Shown: positions 1 to 8,396 of the stretch, piece after piece
Layout of the letters: the number at the start of each line of letters is the position of its first letter
Position numbering within the stretch: position 1 is the first letter of the stretch
Assembly (NCBI GenBank): GCA_910587655.1
Contig: CAJUND010000011.1
Location: 53,431-117,430, forward strand
Direction of reading: 5' to 3'
DNA from: an uncultured Agathobacter sp.
GTDB lineage: Bacteria; Bacillota; Clostridia; Lachnospirales; Lachnospiraceae
Length of the DNA stretch: 64,000 nucleotides
Translations under genes and position numbers: made by a program
The notes under the pieces: generated by a model
What the model was told of the DNA's origin: nothing
Databases searched by the model: none
Seen by the model: only the letters and a program-made list of their open reading frames with translations

Positions 1-169
1 GCAGGTGTACGACCTACGCAAATCGCTTCGCGAAGCGAACTTCCATGCGATTTGCACCTTACCGTATATCTGCAAAGCAGGTGTACGACCTACGCAAATC
101 GCTTCGCGAAGCGAACTTCCATGCGATTTGCTCCTTTTATGTTCATATATCAGAAAAGCAGATATACGA
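1..169. repeat. Tandem palindromic repeat, two identical 55-nt units plus hairpins
   Basis: Bases 1-55 and 77-131 are identical (period 76). Each unit ends in a 40-nt core (16-55 and 92-131) made of an outer 9-bp stem GCAAATCGC/GCGATTTGC, an inner hairpin TTCGC-GAA-GCGAA and a 7-nt unpaired 3' segment. Between the cores is a second hairpin with arms at 63-72 and 78-87, and a weaker one (about 143-169, one mismatch) follows core B. The left edge is cut by the window. A diverged copy of the same core and hairpin arrangement lies at 17155-17260. The short open frames across it only reflect the repeat. Confidence 0.85.
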
Positions 170-236
170 CCAATACATGTTTTTTGGATTTTTTCTGCAA
201 AATACACGCATGACTTATACCAGGACGGTTATCTTA

Positions 237-242
237 TATAAT
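237..242 (+). promoter_or_regulatory. Probable -10 element of the SH3 protein gene
   Basis: A perfect TATAAT lies 28 bases before the chosen start codon at 270. No good -35 is seen at normal spacing, so the promoter is tentative. Confidence 0.35.
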
Positions 243-269
243 AACTGAAGTACAGAAATGGAGGATAAA

Positions 270-1520
270 ATGGAAAAAAAAGAAGATACAAAAATTACAG
301 AGTTTTTTGTTAAATATAAAAAATACCTGAGTGCGGCAGTTCTTCTGCTCGCACTCATTGTCATCTTAATTTGCTGCATAAACCAGAAAGGAAATGACAG
401 TACTGAACAGGCGAGCGGGACTGCGGCGAAGGAGACCCATCTTCTGGGAACACTTGAAAAAGATGAAGACCCGGAGATTGTTACTTTAATGCAGGATTAT
501 TACAAAGCGGTTGCAGACGCCGTCATTGAAGACCTTGAAATGATTGCAGAGCCGTTTAGCGAAAACCAGAAAAGCTATGTCCAGACATTTTCGGATTTAT
601 ATGAGGAATACCGTAATATTACCTGCTATTCCGCACCAGGAGCCACAGATGATTCCCGTGTTGTATTTGTAAGCTATGACATAAAGTTCAAGGATGTGGA
701 TACACTGGCGCCGGGGATGGATTTCTTTTATGTGGAGAGGAACGGCAAAGGGAAGCTGTATATTAATAACATCTATTCTTCATATAATATTGATTTTATG
801 GAGGAACCGCTGGATCCGAATCTGTATTCCATGATTCTGGATTATACGAAATCAGATGATCTCGTGCAGATACAGAAGGATATACAGGACCGCTATGAGC
901 AGGCGGTTGCCAGCGATGAAAAACTTGCGGATATGGTAGGCGGCAGGCTCCGTGATACAATGACAAAGTGGAAAGCTTCCATAGCAGGGGATACAGAGCA
1001 GCCAGCCGGAACAGAAAATACGGAAAACACGCAGGACACACAAAAAGAAGACACCCAGAAGGAAGAAGATAGTCAAAAAGAAGAGAAACCTGAAAAAACA
1101 GATAAAAAGAAGAAAAACAAAGTAAAGACGCTGGATGTCTGCCGGGTGCGCAGGGGACCAAGTACGGATTCTGATATTATTGGAACCGTAAACAAGGGTG
1201 TAGTACTGACAAAGCTTGGAACAGAAGGCGACTGGACCAAGGTGAAATTCCAGGGTGAAACCGGATATATTAAGAGCGAGTTTCTGAAAACAGTAAAAAG
1301 CAGTGCCAAGTCCGATACGAAAGAAAAAGAAGATTCGGCTAAGGTAAAGACACTGGATATCTGCCGGGTACGCAAGGGACCGGGAACAGATGCTGAAATT
1401 CTGGGAACTGTGGACGTTGGAGTGGAGCTTAAAAAACTCGGAACAGAGGGGGACTGGACCAAAGTGGAATTTCAGGGAGGAACCGGATATATTAAAACCG
1501 AATTTCTGAAAGCAGTTTAG
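270..1520 (+). CDS. Membrane-anchored protein with two C-terminal SH3b domains
   Basis: A 416-residue protein. The start at 270 is preferred over the in-frame ATG at 258 because GGAGG (260-264) sits 5 bases upstream of 270. After a short charged N-terminus there is one hydrophobic segment (about residues 17-36), so the bulk is predicted to lie outside the membrane. A unique region (about 60-240) resembles no family I can name. A Lys/Glu/Gln/Thr-rich linker follows, and then two bacterial SH3 repeats (about 285-345 and 360-416), each with the motif VKTLDxCRVRxGPxTD and ending in TGYIKxEFLK. SH3b domains usually bind peptidoglycan or peptides, so a wall-associated role is inferred. The two SH3 copies are also very similar at DNA level, indicating recent duplication. 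A terminator-like hairpin follows. Confidence 0.75.
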   Translation: MEKKEDTKITEFFVKYKKYLSAAVLLLALIVILICCINQKGNDSTEQASGTAAKETHLLGTLEKDEDPEIVTLMQDYYKAVADAVIEDLEMIAEPFSENQKSYVQTFSDLYEEYRNITCYSAPGATDDSRVVFVSYDIKFKDVDTLAPGMDFFYVERNGKGKLYINNIYSSYNIDFMEEPLDPNLYSMILDYTKSDDLVQIQKDIQDRYEQAVASDEKLADMVGGRLRDTMTKWKASIAGDTEQPAGTENTENTQDTQKEDTQKEEDSQKEEKPEKTDKKKKNKVKTLDVCRVRRGPSTDSDIIGTVNKGVVLTKLGTEGDWTKVKFQGETGYIKSEFLKTVKSSAKSDTKEKEDSAKVKTLDICRVRKGPGTDAEILGTVDVGVELKKLGTEGDWTKVEFQGGTGYIKTEFLKAV

Positions 1521-1554
1521 GAATTATCAGTTTTTCATGTAACTTACACATTAA

Positions 1555-1582
1555 GCGGAGGCTTTAGGGTCTCCGCGTTTTT
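1555..1582 (+). terminator. Rho-independent terminator
   Basis: Stem GCGGAG (1555-1560) pairs perfectly with CTCCGC (1571-1576) and is followed by GTTTTT. It lies between the SH3 protein gene and rluF. Confidence 0.6.
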
Positions 1583-1601
1583 ACTCGTGAGGACAGATGT
1601 T

Positions 1602-2417
1602 TTGGAAATAAGAATAAATAAATTTCTGAGTGACGCAGGAGTATGCTCCAGAAGGGAAGCGGACCGTCAGTTACTGGCAGGGAATGTTACAATTGACAAT
1701 GTTCCGGCGAAACCGGGAGATAAAGTCGTAGAAGGACAGCTGGTATGTTACTGCGGAAATCCCGTCGTGCAGGACGAAAAGAAAATTCTGCTTGCGTTCC
1801 ATAAACCGGCAGGAATTGTTTGCACCACGCAAAAGCGTGAGACAAATAATGTGATTGATTATATCGGCTATCCGAAACGAATTTATCCGGTTGGCAGGCT
1901 GGACAAGGATTCCGAGGGGCTTTTGCTTCTAACAAACAATGGGGATATTGTGAATAAAATGATGCGTTCCGGCAATATGCATGAAAAGGAATATATTGTT
2001 ACAGTAAACCGTCCGGTAACAGACTACTTTCTCCGGGGGCTTGCCGGAGGGGTTCCCCTGGTGGAACTGGGGGTTACCACAAGAAAATGCAGCGTTAAAA
2101 AAACCGGAAAAAACGAATTTAAAATTATACTGACCCAGGGATATAACCGTCAGATTCGGAGAATGTGTGAATATTTCGGTTACCGTGTAAAAAAACTGGT
2201 AAGAATCCGGATTATGAATATTGAACTTAAAGATCTGGAGACAGGGACTTACCGTGAGGTTGCAGGCAGGGAATACCAGAAACTGATGCAGCTTCTGCAG
2301 GATTCCAGTAATGCCCCGGTTCGCGCAGGGGATGGAAAAAGAAGTGATTTCCCTGAAAATAAAAGACAGAAGGCAGGATATAAAAACAGGAATGGAAGAA
2401 AAAAGAGAACGGATTAA
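1602..2417 (+). CDS. rluF: 23S rRNA pseudouridine synthase, RluF type
   Basis: A 271-residue enzyme of the RsuA/RluB/RluE/RluF family, which isomerises a uridine of 23S rRNA to pseudouridine. It has an N-terminal S4 RNA-binding domain (INKFLSDAGVCSRREAD, about residues 4-60) and the catalytic motif GRLDKDSEGLLLLTN with the essential Asp (about residue 103). GYNRQIRRMCEYFGY near residue 185 is typical of RluF, and from memory the whole chain resembles E. coli RluF more than RsuA. No ATG fits. I chose TTG at 1602 because GTGAGGA (1587-1593) is a ribosome binding site 8-9 bases upstream; the alternative is GTG at 1587, five codons longer. The basic C-terminal tail overlaps upstream ATG codons of the ligA frame. 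Confidence 0.85.
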   Translation: MEIRINKFLSDAGVCSRREADRQLLAGNVTIDNVPAKPGDKVVEGQLVCYCGNPVVQDEKKILLAFHKPAGIVCTTQKRETNNVIDYIGYPKRIYPVGRLDKDSEGLLLLTNNGDIVNKMMRSGNMHEKEYIVTVNRPVTDYFLRGLAGGVPLVELGVTTRKCSVKKTGKNEFKIILTQGYNRQIRRMCEYFGYRVKKLVRIRIMNIELKDLETGTYREVAGREYQKLMQLLQDSSNAPVRAGDGKRSDFPENKRQKAGYKNRNGRKKRTD

Positions 2418-4374
2418 AAATCTGACAGAGCAGCTGAACCAGGCTTCAGAGGCATACTACGGCGGAAAAGAGGAGGTTATCTCCAATTATGAGTGGGATG
2501 CCATGTTTGATGAACTGGCAGCGTTGGAATATGAAACCGGATATATACTGCCGGACAGTCCGACACAGAATACCGGTTTTGAAGAAGCTGAAAACGGAGA
2601 AAAAGAAGAACATGAATTTCCGGCCCTGTCCCTTGCAAAAACCAAGCAGATCGGACAGCTGCAGGAATGGGCGGGGGAGTATCCGGTCTGGCTGTCATGG
2701 AAGCTGGACGGACTTACCCTGGTCCTGACCTATGACGGCGGAAAATTAACTAAAATACTGACGAGGGGCAATGGAACTGTTGGTACAAATATTACATTTT
2801 TAAAAAGTGCATTAAAAGGATTTCCCCTAACAGTATCCTATCAGGGACATATGGTGGTACGCGGGGAAGCCGCGATTTCCTATACGGATTTTGAAATGAT
2901 CAATGATATGCTGGAGGATGGAGATGAAAAATATGCAAATCCAAGAAACCTGGCATCCGGTACGCTGAATCTGGATGACCCAGCGAAGGTAAAGGAACGC
3001 CATGTGACATTTCATGCATTTACACTTGTATATCTCGAAGAAGAAATTATTTCCTGGGGAGAGCGGATGCAGTTTCTGGAGGATCATGGATTTACAGTGG
3101 TAGACCGTGAAAAACTTAACGCCAGGGAGCTTCCGGAAGCTGTTGAACGCTGGACAAAGCGGGTGGAAAACGGAAAGATGGATATTCCTGTGGACGGGCT
3201 GGTACTCTGTTATGACGACACCGATTTTGCGTCGTCGGGAAGTGTGACCGGACACCATGCCACAAGGGCGGGATATGCATTTAAATGGCAGGATGAGGCG
3301 GTGGATACCAGACTGTCATATATTGAATGGTCCTGCGCGGTATCCGCTATTTCTCCGGTTGCGGTATTTGAGCCGGTACAGATAGAAGGAACAACCGTTT
3401 CTCGTGCCTCGCTCTGTAATCTGAGTGAAATTGAGCGTCTGGGACTGGGAAAGGAATGTACACTTTCGGTGATTAAGGCAAATAAAATCATACCCAAATG
3501 CATTGCCGTAAAGGACGCCAGGGGAACAGTGGAAATACCAAAAACCTGTCCGGTCTGCCATGCACCGACTAAAGTTTGTGAGAGTGCTGGAAGCGGTACG
3601 AAAACCCTGCACTGCACAAATCCGGACTGTACCGCAAAAAACGTGAAAAAATTTACCCGTTTTGTGAGTAAATGGGGGATGGATATCGACGGCCTTTCCA
3701 TTCAGACCATTTTAAAATTTATCAATGCAGGGTATATTCATGAGTTTGCAGACATATATCATTTATACAGGCACTTTGATACTATCAGCCAGATGGAGGG
3801 ATTCGGAGAAAAATCAGTGGAAAATATGAATAAATCCATTGAAAAAAGCAGGAAAGTCTCCGGAGCAAATTTTATTTATGCACTCTGTATTCCCCTGATT
3901 GGAACAGATGCGGGAAAGCGGCTGGTAAATTCAATTGGATTTGACGCCTTTTTACAACGGCTGGAAAATGGTGAGGGCTTTGAAGATATTGACGGAATCG
4001 GGGCAGAGCGTTCCAGTTCCATGCACCAGTGGTATGCAGATGAAAAAAACAGACAGGCCTTAAAGAACCTGCTTCAGGAGCTTGACATAGAGCATACTAA
4101 GCCGAAAAATGCACCGGAGGGTCTGTGCACGGGGCTTAATTTTGTTATTACCGGGGACGTTCATTATTTTAAAAACCGGGACGAGTTTAAAGCTTATGTG
4201 GAAAGCCAGGGGGGCAGGGTTACGGGAAGCGTTTCAAAGAAGACGGATTATCTGGTCAATAATGATGTGGAATCTGCTTCCTCCAAGAACAGAAAGGCAA
4301 AGGAACTTGGAGTACCTGTGATTTCAGAAGATACTTTTGTCGATAAATTTGTCCGGCAGGAAATGGAGGGATAA
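2392..4374 (+). CDS. ligA: NAD+-dependent DNA ligase (divergent LigA)
   Basis: Seals nicks in duplex DNA using NAD+ to adenylate the active-site lysine. From the ATG at 2392 the protein has 660 residues, the normal LigA length, and begins like other LigA proteins. In-frame ATGs at 2311 and 2332 would overlap rluF and add a non-family tail. Visible are domain Ia, the nucleotidyl-transfer motif KLDG (Lys104), an OB region, a four-cysteine zinc finger (CPVC...CTNPDC), helix-hairpin-helix repeats and a C-terminal BRCT domain (about 585-660). The chain is unusual: the normally strict TRGDG-GED-T segment reads TRGNGTVGTNIT, and other signature blocks are altered. It could be the sole replicative ligase or a second, specialised one; the window cannot tell. 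metA follows after 2 bases. Confidence 0.88.
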   Translation: MEEKRERIKNLTEQLNQASEAYYGGKEEVISNYEWDAMFDELAALEYETGYILPDSPTQNTGFEEAENGEKEEHEFPALSLAKTKQIGQLQEWAGEYPVWLSWKLDGLTLVLTYDGGKLTKILTRGNGTVGTNITFLKSALKGFPLTVSYQGHMVVRGEAAISYTDFEMINDMLEDGDEKYANPRNLASGTLNLDDPAKVKERHVTFHAFTLVYLEEEIISWGERMQFLEDHGFTVVDREKLNARELPEAVERWTKRVENGKMDIPVDGLVLCYDDTDFASSGSVTGHHATRAGYAFKWQDEAVDTRLSYIEWSCAVSAISPVAVFEPVQIEGTTVSRASLCNLSEIERLGLGKECTLSVIKANKIIPKCIAVKDARGTVEIPKTCPVCHAPTKVCESAGSGTKTLHCTNPDCTAKNVKKFTRFVSKWGMDIDGLSIQTILKFINAGYIHEFADIYHLYRHFDTISQMEGFGEKSVENMNKSIEKSRKVSGANFIYALCIPLIGTDAGKRLVNSIGFDAFLQRLENGEGFEDIDGIGAERSSSMHQWYADEKNRQALKNLLQELDIEHTKPKNAPEGLCTGLNFVITGDVHYFKNRDEFKAYVESQGGRVTGSVSKKTDYLVNNDVESASSKNRKAKELGVPVISEDTFVDKFVRQEMEG

Positions 4375-4376
4375 TC

Positions 4377-5309
4377 ATGCCGATCAGAACACAGAAAGAT
4401 CTCCCGGCAAAGGAGATTCTTGAAAGAGAAAATATATTTGTTATGGACGAAACACGCGCCATGCACCAGGATATCCGTCCGATTAGTATTGTGATTGTAA
4501 ACCTGATGCCGTTAAAGGAGGACTACGAGCTGCAGATTTTACGCTCGCTGTCCAATACGCCGCTGCAGGTGGATGTCTCGTTCGTAATGTCGGCAAGCCA
4601 TGAATCCATTCATACCTCCGTCAGTCACCTCAATAAGTTTTACCAGCCATTTAAGGATATCAGGCATAAAAATTTTGACGGGCTGATTATTACGGGGGCG
4701 CCGGTGGAAAATCTGGAGTACGAAGAAGTGGACTACTGGGAGGAAATCTGTGGGGTGATGGAATGGTCAAAAACGCATGTGACCTCCACCATGTATGTCT
4801 GCTGGGGAGCGCAGGCGGGACTTTACTATCATTACGGAATTAAAAAATACCCGCTGGAAAAAAAGATGTTCGGTGTATACAGTCACAGGGTGTTAAACCG
4901 TAAAATTCCGCTTGTGCGGGGATTTGACGATATGTTCTATGCCCCGCATTCCAGACATACTGCCATTCGCAGGGAGGATATTGCGGCGCAGCAGGAGCTT
5001 ACCATTCTGGCAGAGTCCGGGGAGGCCGGCGTATTTCTGGTGATCAACCAGGACGGAAGCGAGATTTATGTGATGGGGCATCCGGAATATGACAGACTTA
5101 CATTAAGCAGTGAATACTTCAGGGATAAGGATAAAGGGCTGCCAATTGAACTGCCAAAGAATTATTTTCCGGAGGACGACCCTTCTGTGCGCCCGATGCT
5201 GCAGTGGCGTTCACACGGAAATATTTTATATGCCAATTGGTTAAATTACTATGTGTACCAGCAGACGCCGTATGACTTTATTGATGCGTCAGTGATTTTG
5301 GGGAAATAG
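4377..5309 (+). CDS. metA: Homoserine O-acetyltransferase (MetA family)
   Basis: Acylates homoserine as the first committed step of methionine synthesis. The 310-residue protein shows all catalytic residues of the MetA family: Cys142 (in YVCWGAQAG), His235 and Glu237 (in GHPEYDR). Position 111 is Glu (TGAPVE). In the family, Glu here is linked to acetyl-CoA use (Bacillus cereus type) and Gly to succinyl-CoA use (E. coli type), so acetyl-CoA is predicted despite the common label homoserine O-succinyltransferase. The start has GGAGG just upstream inside the end of ligA, so the two genes are probably co-transcribed. No methionine riboswitch (S-box) is seen before it. Confidence 0.93.
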   Translation: MPIRTQKDLPAKEILERENIFVMDETRAMHQDIRPISIVIVNLMPLKEDYELQILRSLSNTPLQVDVSFVMSASHESIHTSVSHLNKFYQPFKDIRHKNFDGLIITGAPVENLEYEEVDYWEEICGVMEWSKTHVTSTMYVCWGAQAGLYYHYGIKKYPLEKKMFGVYSHRVLNRKIPLVRGFDDMFYAPHSRHTAIRREDIAAQQELTILAESGEAGVFLVINQDGSEIYVMGHPEYDRLTLSSEYFRDKDKGLPIELPKNYFPEDDPSVRPMLQWRSHGNILYANWLNYYVYQQTPYDFIDASVILGK

Positions 5310-5316
5310 TAAATAA

Positions 5317-5378
5317 TTGACAAAAAAACAAGAAATGTTACAAAAGTACTAGGCACTTTAACCATAATGTGCTAAAAT
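5317..5378 (+). promoter_or_regulatory. Promoter region of glgCD
   Basis: Two overlapping signals are visible: TTGACA (5317-5322) spaced 16 bases from TACAAA (5339-5344), and an extended -10 TGCTAAAAT (5370-5378). Both precede the glgC start at 5426 and lie just after metA stops. Confidence 0.5.
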
Positions 5379-5425
5379 GAAATTAATAAATAAAAGGAAA
5401 AATTTATCAGAAGGGGGACGCATTT

Positions 5426-6634
5426 ATGGCAAAAGAACTAGTTGCAATGTTACTTGCCGGAGGCCAGGGCTCCAGACTATATGCATTGACACAAAAGCTT
5501 GCAAAACCAGCAGTTCCGTTTGGCGGAAAGTACAGAATTATTGACTTCCCATTGTCGAACTGTGTGAATTCAGGTATTGATACCGTGGGAATTCTGACAC
5601 AGTACCAGCCGCTGGTGCTGAATGAATATATTGGAAACGGACAGCCCTGGGATCTTGACCGGCTGTATGGAGGAGTACATGTCCTGCCGCCATACCAGAA
5701 GGCATCCGGTTCTGACTGGTACAAAGGAACTGCGAATGCAATTTACCAGAATATTGCATTCATTGAAAGGTATGACCCGCAGTATGTAATCATACTTTCC
5801 GGAGACCAGATCTGTAAACAGGATTACAGTGATTTTCTGGAATTCCATAAAAGCAAGGGCGCGGAATTTTCTGTTGCAGTTATGGAGGTTCCATGGGAGG
5901 AGGCTTCCCGTTTCGGACTGATGGTTGCGGACGAAAATGACAAGATTACCGAATTCCAGGAGAAACCAAAGGAGCCGAAATCAAATCTGGCTTCCATGGG
6001 TATTTATATTTTTAACTGGGATATCTTAAAGAAGTACCTGGTTGAGGATGAGGCAGACCCGAATTCCGAAAACGATTTTGGAAATAATATTATTCCAAAC
6101 CTTCTCCGTGACAACCGCGATATGTATGCATATCATTTTAACGGTTACTGGAAGGATGTTGGAACGATTCCGTCATTATGGGAAGCAAATATGGAGGTGC
6201 TGGATCCGGAGCACAGCGGAATTAATCTTTTTGATGAAAACTGGAAGATTTACAGCAGAAACAGTGGTATGACAGGACACCGCGTGGCGGAAAATGCCAT
6301 TGTTGAGGATTCCATGATTACAGACGGATGTAATATTAAAGGAACCGTAAAACATTCCATTCTTTTTGCCGGTGTTACGGTGGAAGAAGGCGCAGTTGTT
6401 GAAGATGCCGTAATTATGGGACATTCCACAATTAAATCAGGAGCAGTTGTAACCCACTGCATTGTTGCCGAACATGCTGTAATTGGAGAACATGCAGTTG
6501 TCGGGGCAAAGCCGGAAGGGGACGGCGTTGGCGAAGTTGCCACGATTGCCTCCAATGTTACCATTGGTGCAAATGCAAAAATCGGACCGGATGCCATGGT
6601 ATATGAAGATGTAAAGGAGGGCGGGGAACAATGA
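5426..6634 (+). CDS. glgC: Glucose-1-phosphate adenylyltransferase, catalytic subunit
   Basis: Makes ADP-glucose from glucose-1-phosphate and ATP for glycogen synthesis. The 402-residue chain has the N-terminal nucleotidyltransferase motif GGQGSRLYALT (residues 11-21), the sugar-binding FxEKP motif (EFQEKPKEP) and a C-terminal left-handed beta helix of hexapeptide repeats (about 290-400). Length matches the family (about 380-430). The start is preceded by AGAAGGGGG. Its last codons overlap glgD by ATGA, so the two subunits are translationally coupled. glgA, the next enzyme of the pathway, is far away at 54938. Confidence 0.95.
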   Translation: MAKELVAMLLAGGQGSRLYALTQKLAKPAVPFGGKYRIIDFPLSNCVNSGIDTVGILTQYQPLVLNEYIGNGQPWDLDRLYGGVHVLPPYQKASGSDWYKGTANAIYQNIAFIERYDPQYVIILSGDQICKQDYSDFLEFHKSKGAEFSVAVMEVPWEEASRFGLMVADENDKITEFQEKPKEPKSNLASMGIYIFNWDILKKYLVEDEADPNSENDFGNNIIPNLLRDNRDMYAYHFNGYWKDVGTIPSLWEANMEVLDPEHSGINLFDENWKIYSRNSGMTGHRVAENAIVEDSMITDGCNIKGTVKHSILFAGVTVEEGAVVEDAVIMGHSTIKSGAVVTHCIVAEHAVIGEHAVVGAKPEGDGVGEVATIASNVTIGANAKIGPDAMVYEDVKEGGEQ

Positions 6635-7773
6635 TTAATTCAAAAGCAGAAGCACTGGGAATTATCTTCCCGAACAGTTATGATTCACTGGTGCCGGATC
6701 TGGTGTCAGAGCGTCTGATGGCGTCCATCCCGTTTGCCAGCAGGTACCGTATGTGCGATTTTATGCTTTCCAGCATGGCACAGAGCGGAATTGACAATAT
6801 TTCCGTCATTGTACGCAAGAACTATCATTCCCTGCTTGATCATCTTGGTACCGGGCGGGAATGGGATCTGGTACGCAAGAACGGAGGATTAAATATTGTC
6901 CCTCCTTTTGCACAGAAACAGGTAAAAGTATTTGAAGGAAGAGTAGAGGCACTGGAAAGTATCCGGGGTTTCTTAAAGAAACAGCAGGAAAAATACGTCA
7001 TTTTAAGTGATGCAAACATAGCCATGAATTTTGACTTTACAGAACTTCTGGATGTACACATTAAAAGCGGCGCGGATGTTACCATGATGTACCGCAAACA
7101 GGAAATTCCTGAGTCGCTGAAGAAGCTTGGCAGGGATAAGATGGAGCTGTATTATTCTTTCGCAATGAACGGGGACCGTGTCAGCAAGATTTACATTAAT
7201 CCGGGTGAAGACGGGGAGATGAATTTCAGCCTGAATATCTATGTGGTAGAGCGCGAGCGGTTAATAAAAATGGTGGACGAAGGTTATCTGCACGGCTGCA
7301 CATATTTTGTAAGGGATATTCTTGACAAGCAGATTGACTCCCTGGATGTCAGGGGATACTGTTATGACGGATATGCTGCATGCATTTTTGACACAAAGAG
7401 TTATTTTGAGGAAAACTTAAAGCTTTTACAGGAGGAAAACTTAAATGCACTGTTTTCCGGAAACCAGATTCATACAAAAATCCGTGATGACAACCCGACC
7501 CGTTACATTAACGGTTCCTGCGTAAAAAATGTCATGGTTGCTGACGGCTGTGTTATTGAAGGGGAGGTTGAAAACAGCGTACTCTTTAGAGGGGTACATG
7601 TGGGCAAAGGGGCAAAAGTGAAGAACTGCGTCCTGATGCAGGATACCATTGTGCAGCAGAATGCAAGCGTGGAATATGTAATTACGGATAAGAATGTCAC
7701 GATTACAGAAGGACGTTCCCTGACAGGTAACGATTCCTACCAGGTATATGTTGCAAAAGGCCAGGTTGTATAG
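6631..7773 (+). CDS. glgD: Glucose-1-phosphate adenylyltransferase subunit GlgD
   Basis: Paralogue of GlgC and second subunit of the ADP-glucose pyrophosphorylase of Bacillus and Clostridia. It is 380 residues long with the same fold: a nucleotidyltransferase domain and C-terminal beta-helix hexapeptides. The Gly-rich catalytic loop of GlgC is lost (KAEALGIIFPNSYD at the N-terminus), as usual for GlgD, which is thought to modulate activity more than catalyse. The start overlaps the glgC stop (ATGA). Confidence 0.92.
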   Translation: MINSKAEALGIIFPNSYDSLVPDLVSERLMASIPFASRYRMCDFMLSSMAQSGIDNISVIVRKNYHSLLDHLGTGREWDLVRKNGGLNIVPPFAQKQVKVFEGRVEALESIRGFLKKQQEKYVILSDANIAMNFDFTELLDVHIKSGADVTMMYRKQEIPESLKKLGRDKMELYYSFAMNGDRVSKIYINPGEDGEMNFSLNIYVVERERLIKMVDEGYLHGCTYFVRDILDKQIDSLDVRGYCYDGYAACIFDTKSYFEENLKLLQEENLNALFSGNQIHTKIRDDNPTRYINGSCVKNVMVADGCVIEGEVENSVLFRGVHVGKGAKVKNCVLMQDTIVQQNASVEYVITDKNVTITEGRSLTGNDSYQVYVAKGQVV

Positions 7774-7795
7774 TGGAATCCACAAAAAATACTGC

Positions 7796-7824
7796 TTTCC
7801 AAATACTGTAGAATCTGCTATAAT
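7796..7824 (+). promoter_or_regulatory. Promoter of the Asp23 gene
   Basis: TTTCCA (7796-7801), 17-base spacer, and extended -10 TGCTATAAT (7816-7824). It lies 34 bases before the start codon at 7858. Confidence 0.65.
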
Positions 7825-7857
7825 GAACTGAGACTAAAACTGAGGAGGCATTGTATT

Positions 7858-8235
7858 ATGGCTGATAGCAGGAAAACATTTAAGATAAAGTCAGATGAGG
7901 TCGGTGATGTTCGCATCGCGGACGAAGTAGTTGCAATCATTGCAGGACTAGCCGCAACGGAAGTGGATGGGGTCAGTTCCATGGCTGGTAATATCACAAA
8001 CGAGATTGTCAGCAGACTTGGCATGAAAAACCTTTCCAAGGGAATTATGGTTGAGGTTCTGGAGAATGATGTTAAGGTGGATGTTGCCCTTAATATTGCA
8101 TATGGTTACAGCGTACCGGAGGTATCTGTAAAAGTACAGGATAGGGTAACAACTGCGATTGAAAATATGACCGGACTGAATGTTGCGGTTGTAAATGTAA
8201 GGATTGCAAGTGTTGACATGGGTTCTGATAATTAA
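7858..8235 (+). CDS. Asp23/Gls24 family envelope stress protein
   Basis: A 125-residue protein of the Asp23/Gls24 (DUF322) family, related to YqhY of Bacillus, which sits next to nusB there as here. The family signature is seen as VRIADEVVAIIAGLAATEVDGV (residues 18-39, read in part) and the C-terminal VNVRIASVDM. Family members are small cytoplasmic proteins linked to envelope stress and, for YqhY, to acetyl-CoA carboxylase control. The exact role here is not known. GAGGAGG precedes the start. It has its own promoter, and a separate promoter follows it. Confidence 0.88.
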   Translation: MADSRKTFKIKSDEVGDVRIADEVVAIIAGLAATEVDGVSSMAGNITNEIVSRLGMKNLSKGIMVEVLENDVKVDVALNIAYGYSVPEVSVKVQDRVTTAIENMTGLNVAVVNVRIASVDMGSDN

Positions 8236-8238
8236 ATA

Positions 8239-8267
8239 TTGGTATTCAGACCAGAATATGTTATAAT
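8239..8267 (+). promoter_or_regulatory. Promoter of the nusB-xseA operon
   Basis: TTGGTA (8239-8244), 17-base spacer, TATAAT (8262-8267), directly after the Asp23 stop codon. Transcription would begin in or just before the hairpin at 8271, giving nusB a structured leader of about 120 bases. Confidence 0.6.
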
Positions 8268-8270
8268 AAA

Positions 8271-8376
8271 GGACGTCTAAAGCAGACGTCCTTTGTCGTA
8301 CATCTTTGATGTACGACAAAAAAAGGAGTACATCAAAGATGTACGGCCAAAAAAGTACGTCAGTAAATGTACGGCT
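8271..8376 (+). repeat. Structured nusB leader: one terminator-like hairpin and three related palindromes
   Basis: GGACGTCT (8271-8278) pairs with AGACGTCC (8284-8291), followed by TTT. Then comes a perfect 13-bp stem (8292-8304 with 8308-8320, loop TTT) followed by seven A. A second hairpin has GTACATC (8328-8334) paired with GATGTAC (8338-8344), loop AAA. A degenerate third unit lies at 8355-8376. The 17-mers 8298-8314 and 8328-8344 share reverse-complementary GTACATC-containing cores, so they can pair with each other as an alternative fold. Confidence 0.7.
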
Positions 8377-8396
8377 GGAAGATATGGAGTAAGAAA

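Noticed and set aside
1..131. Possible CRISPR array from the tandem 55-nt repeats
   Set aside because: Only two units, a 21-base gap, a long bipartite palindrome and a diverged copy at another locus; no cas genes.
5..248. Two small overlapping open frames across the first repeat locus
   Set aside because: They arise from the palindromic repeat (same sequence read twice), with no ribosome binding site and no protein family.
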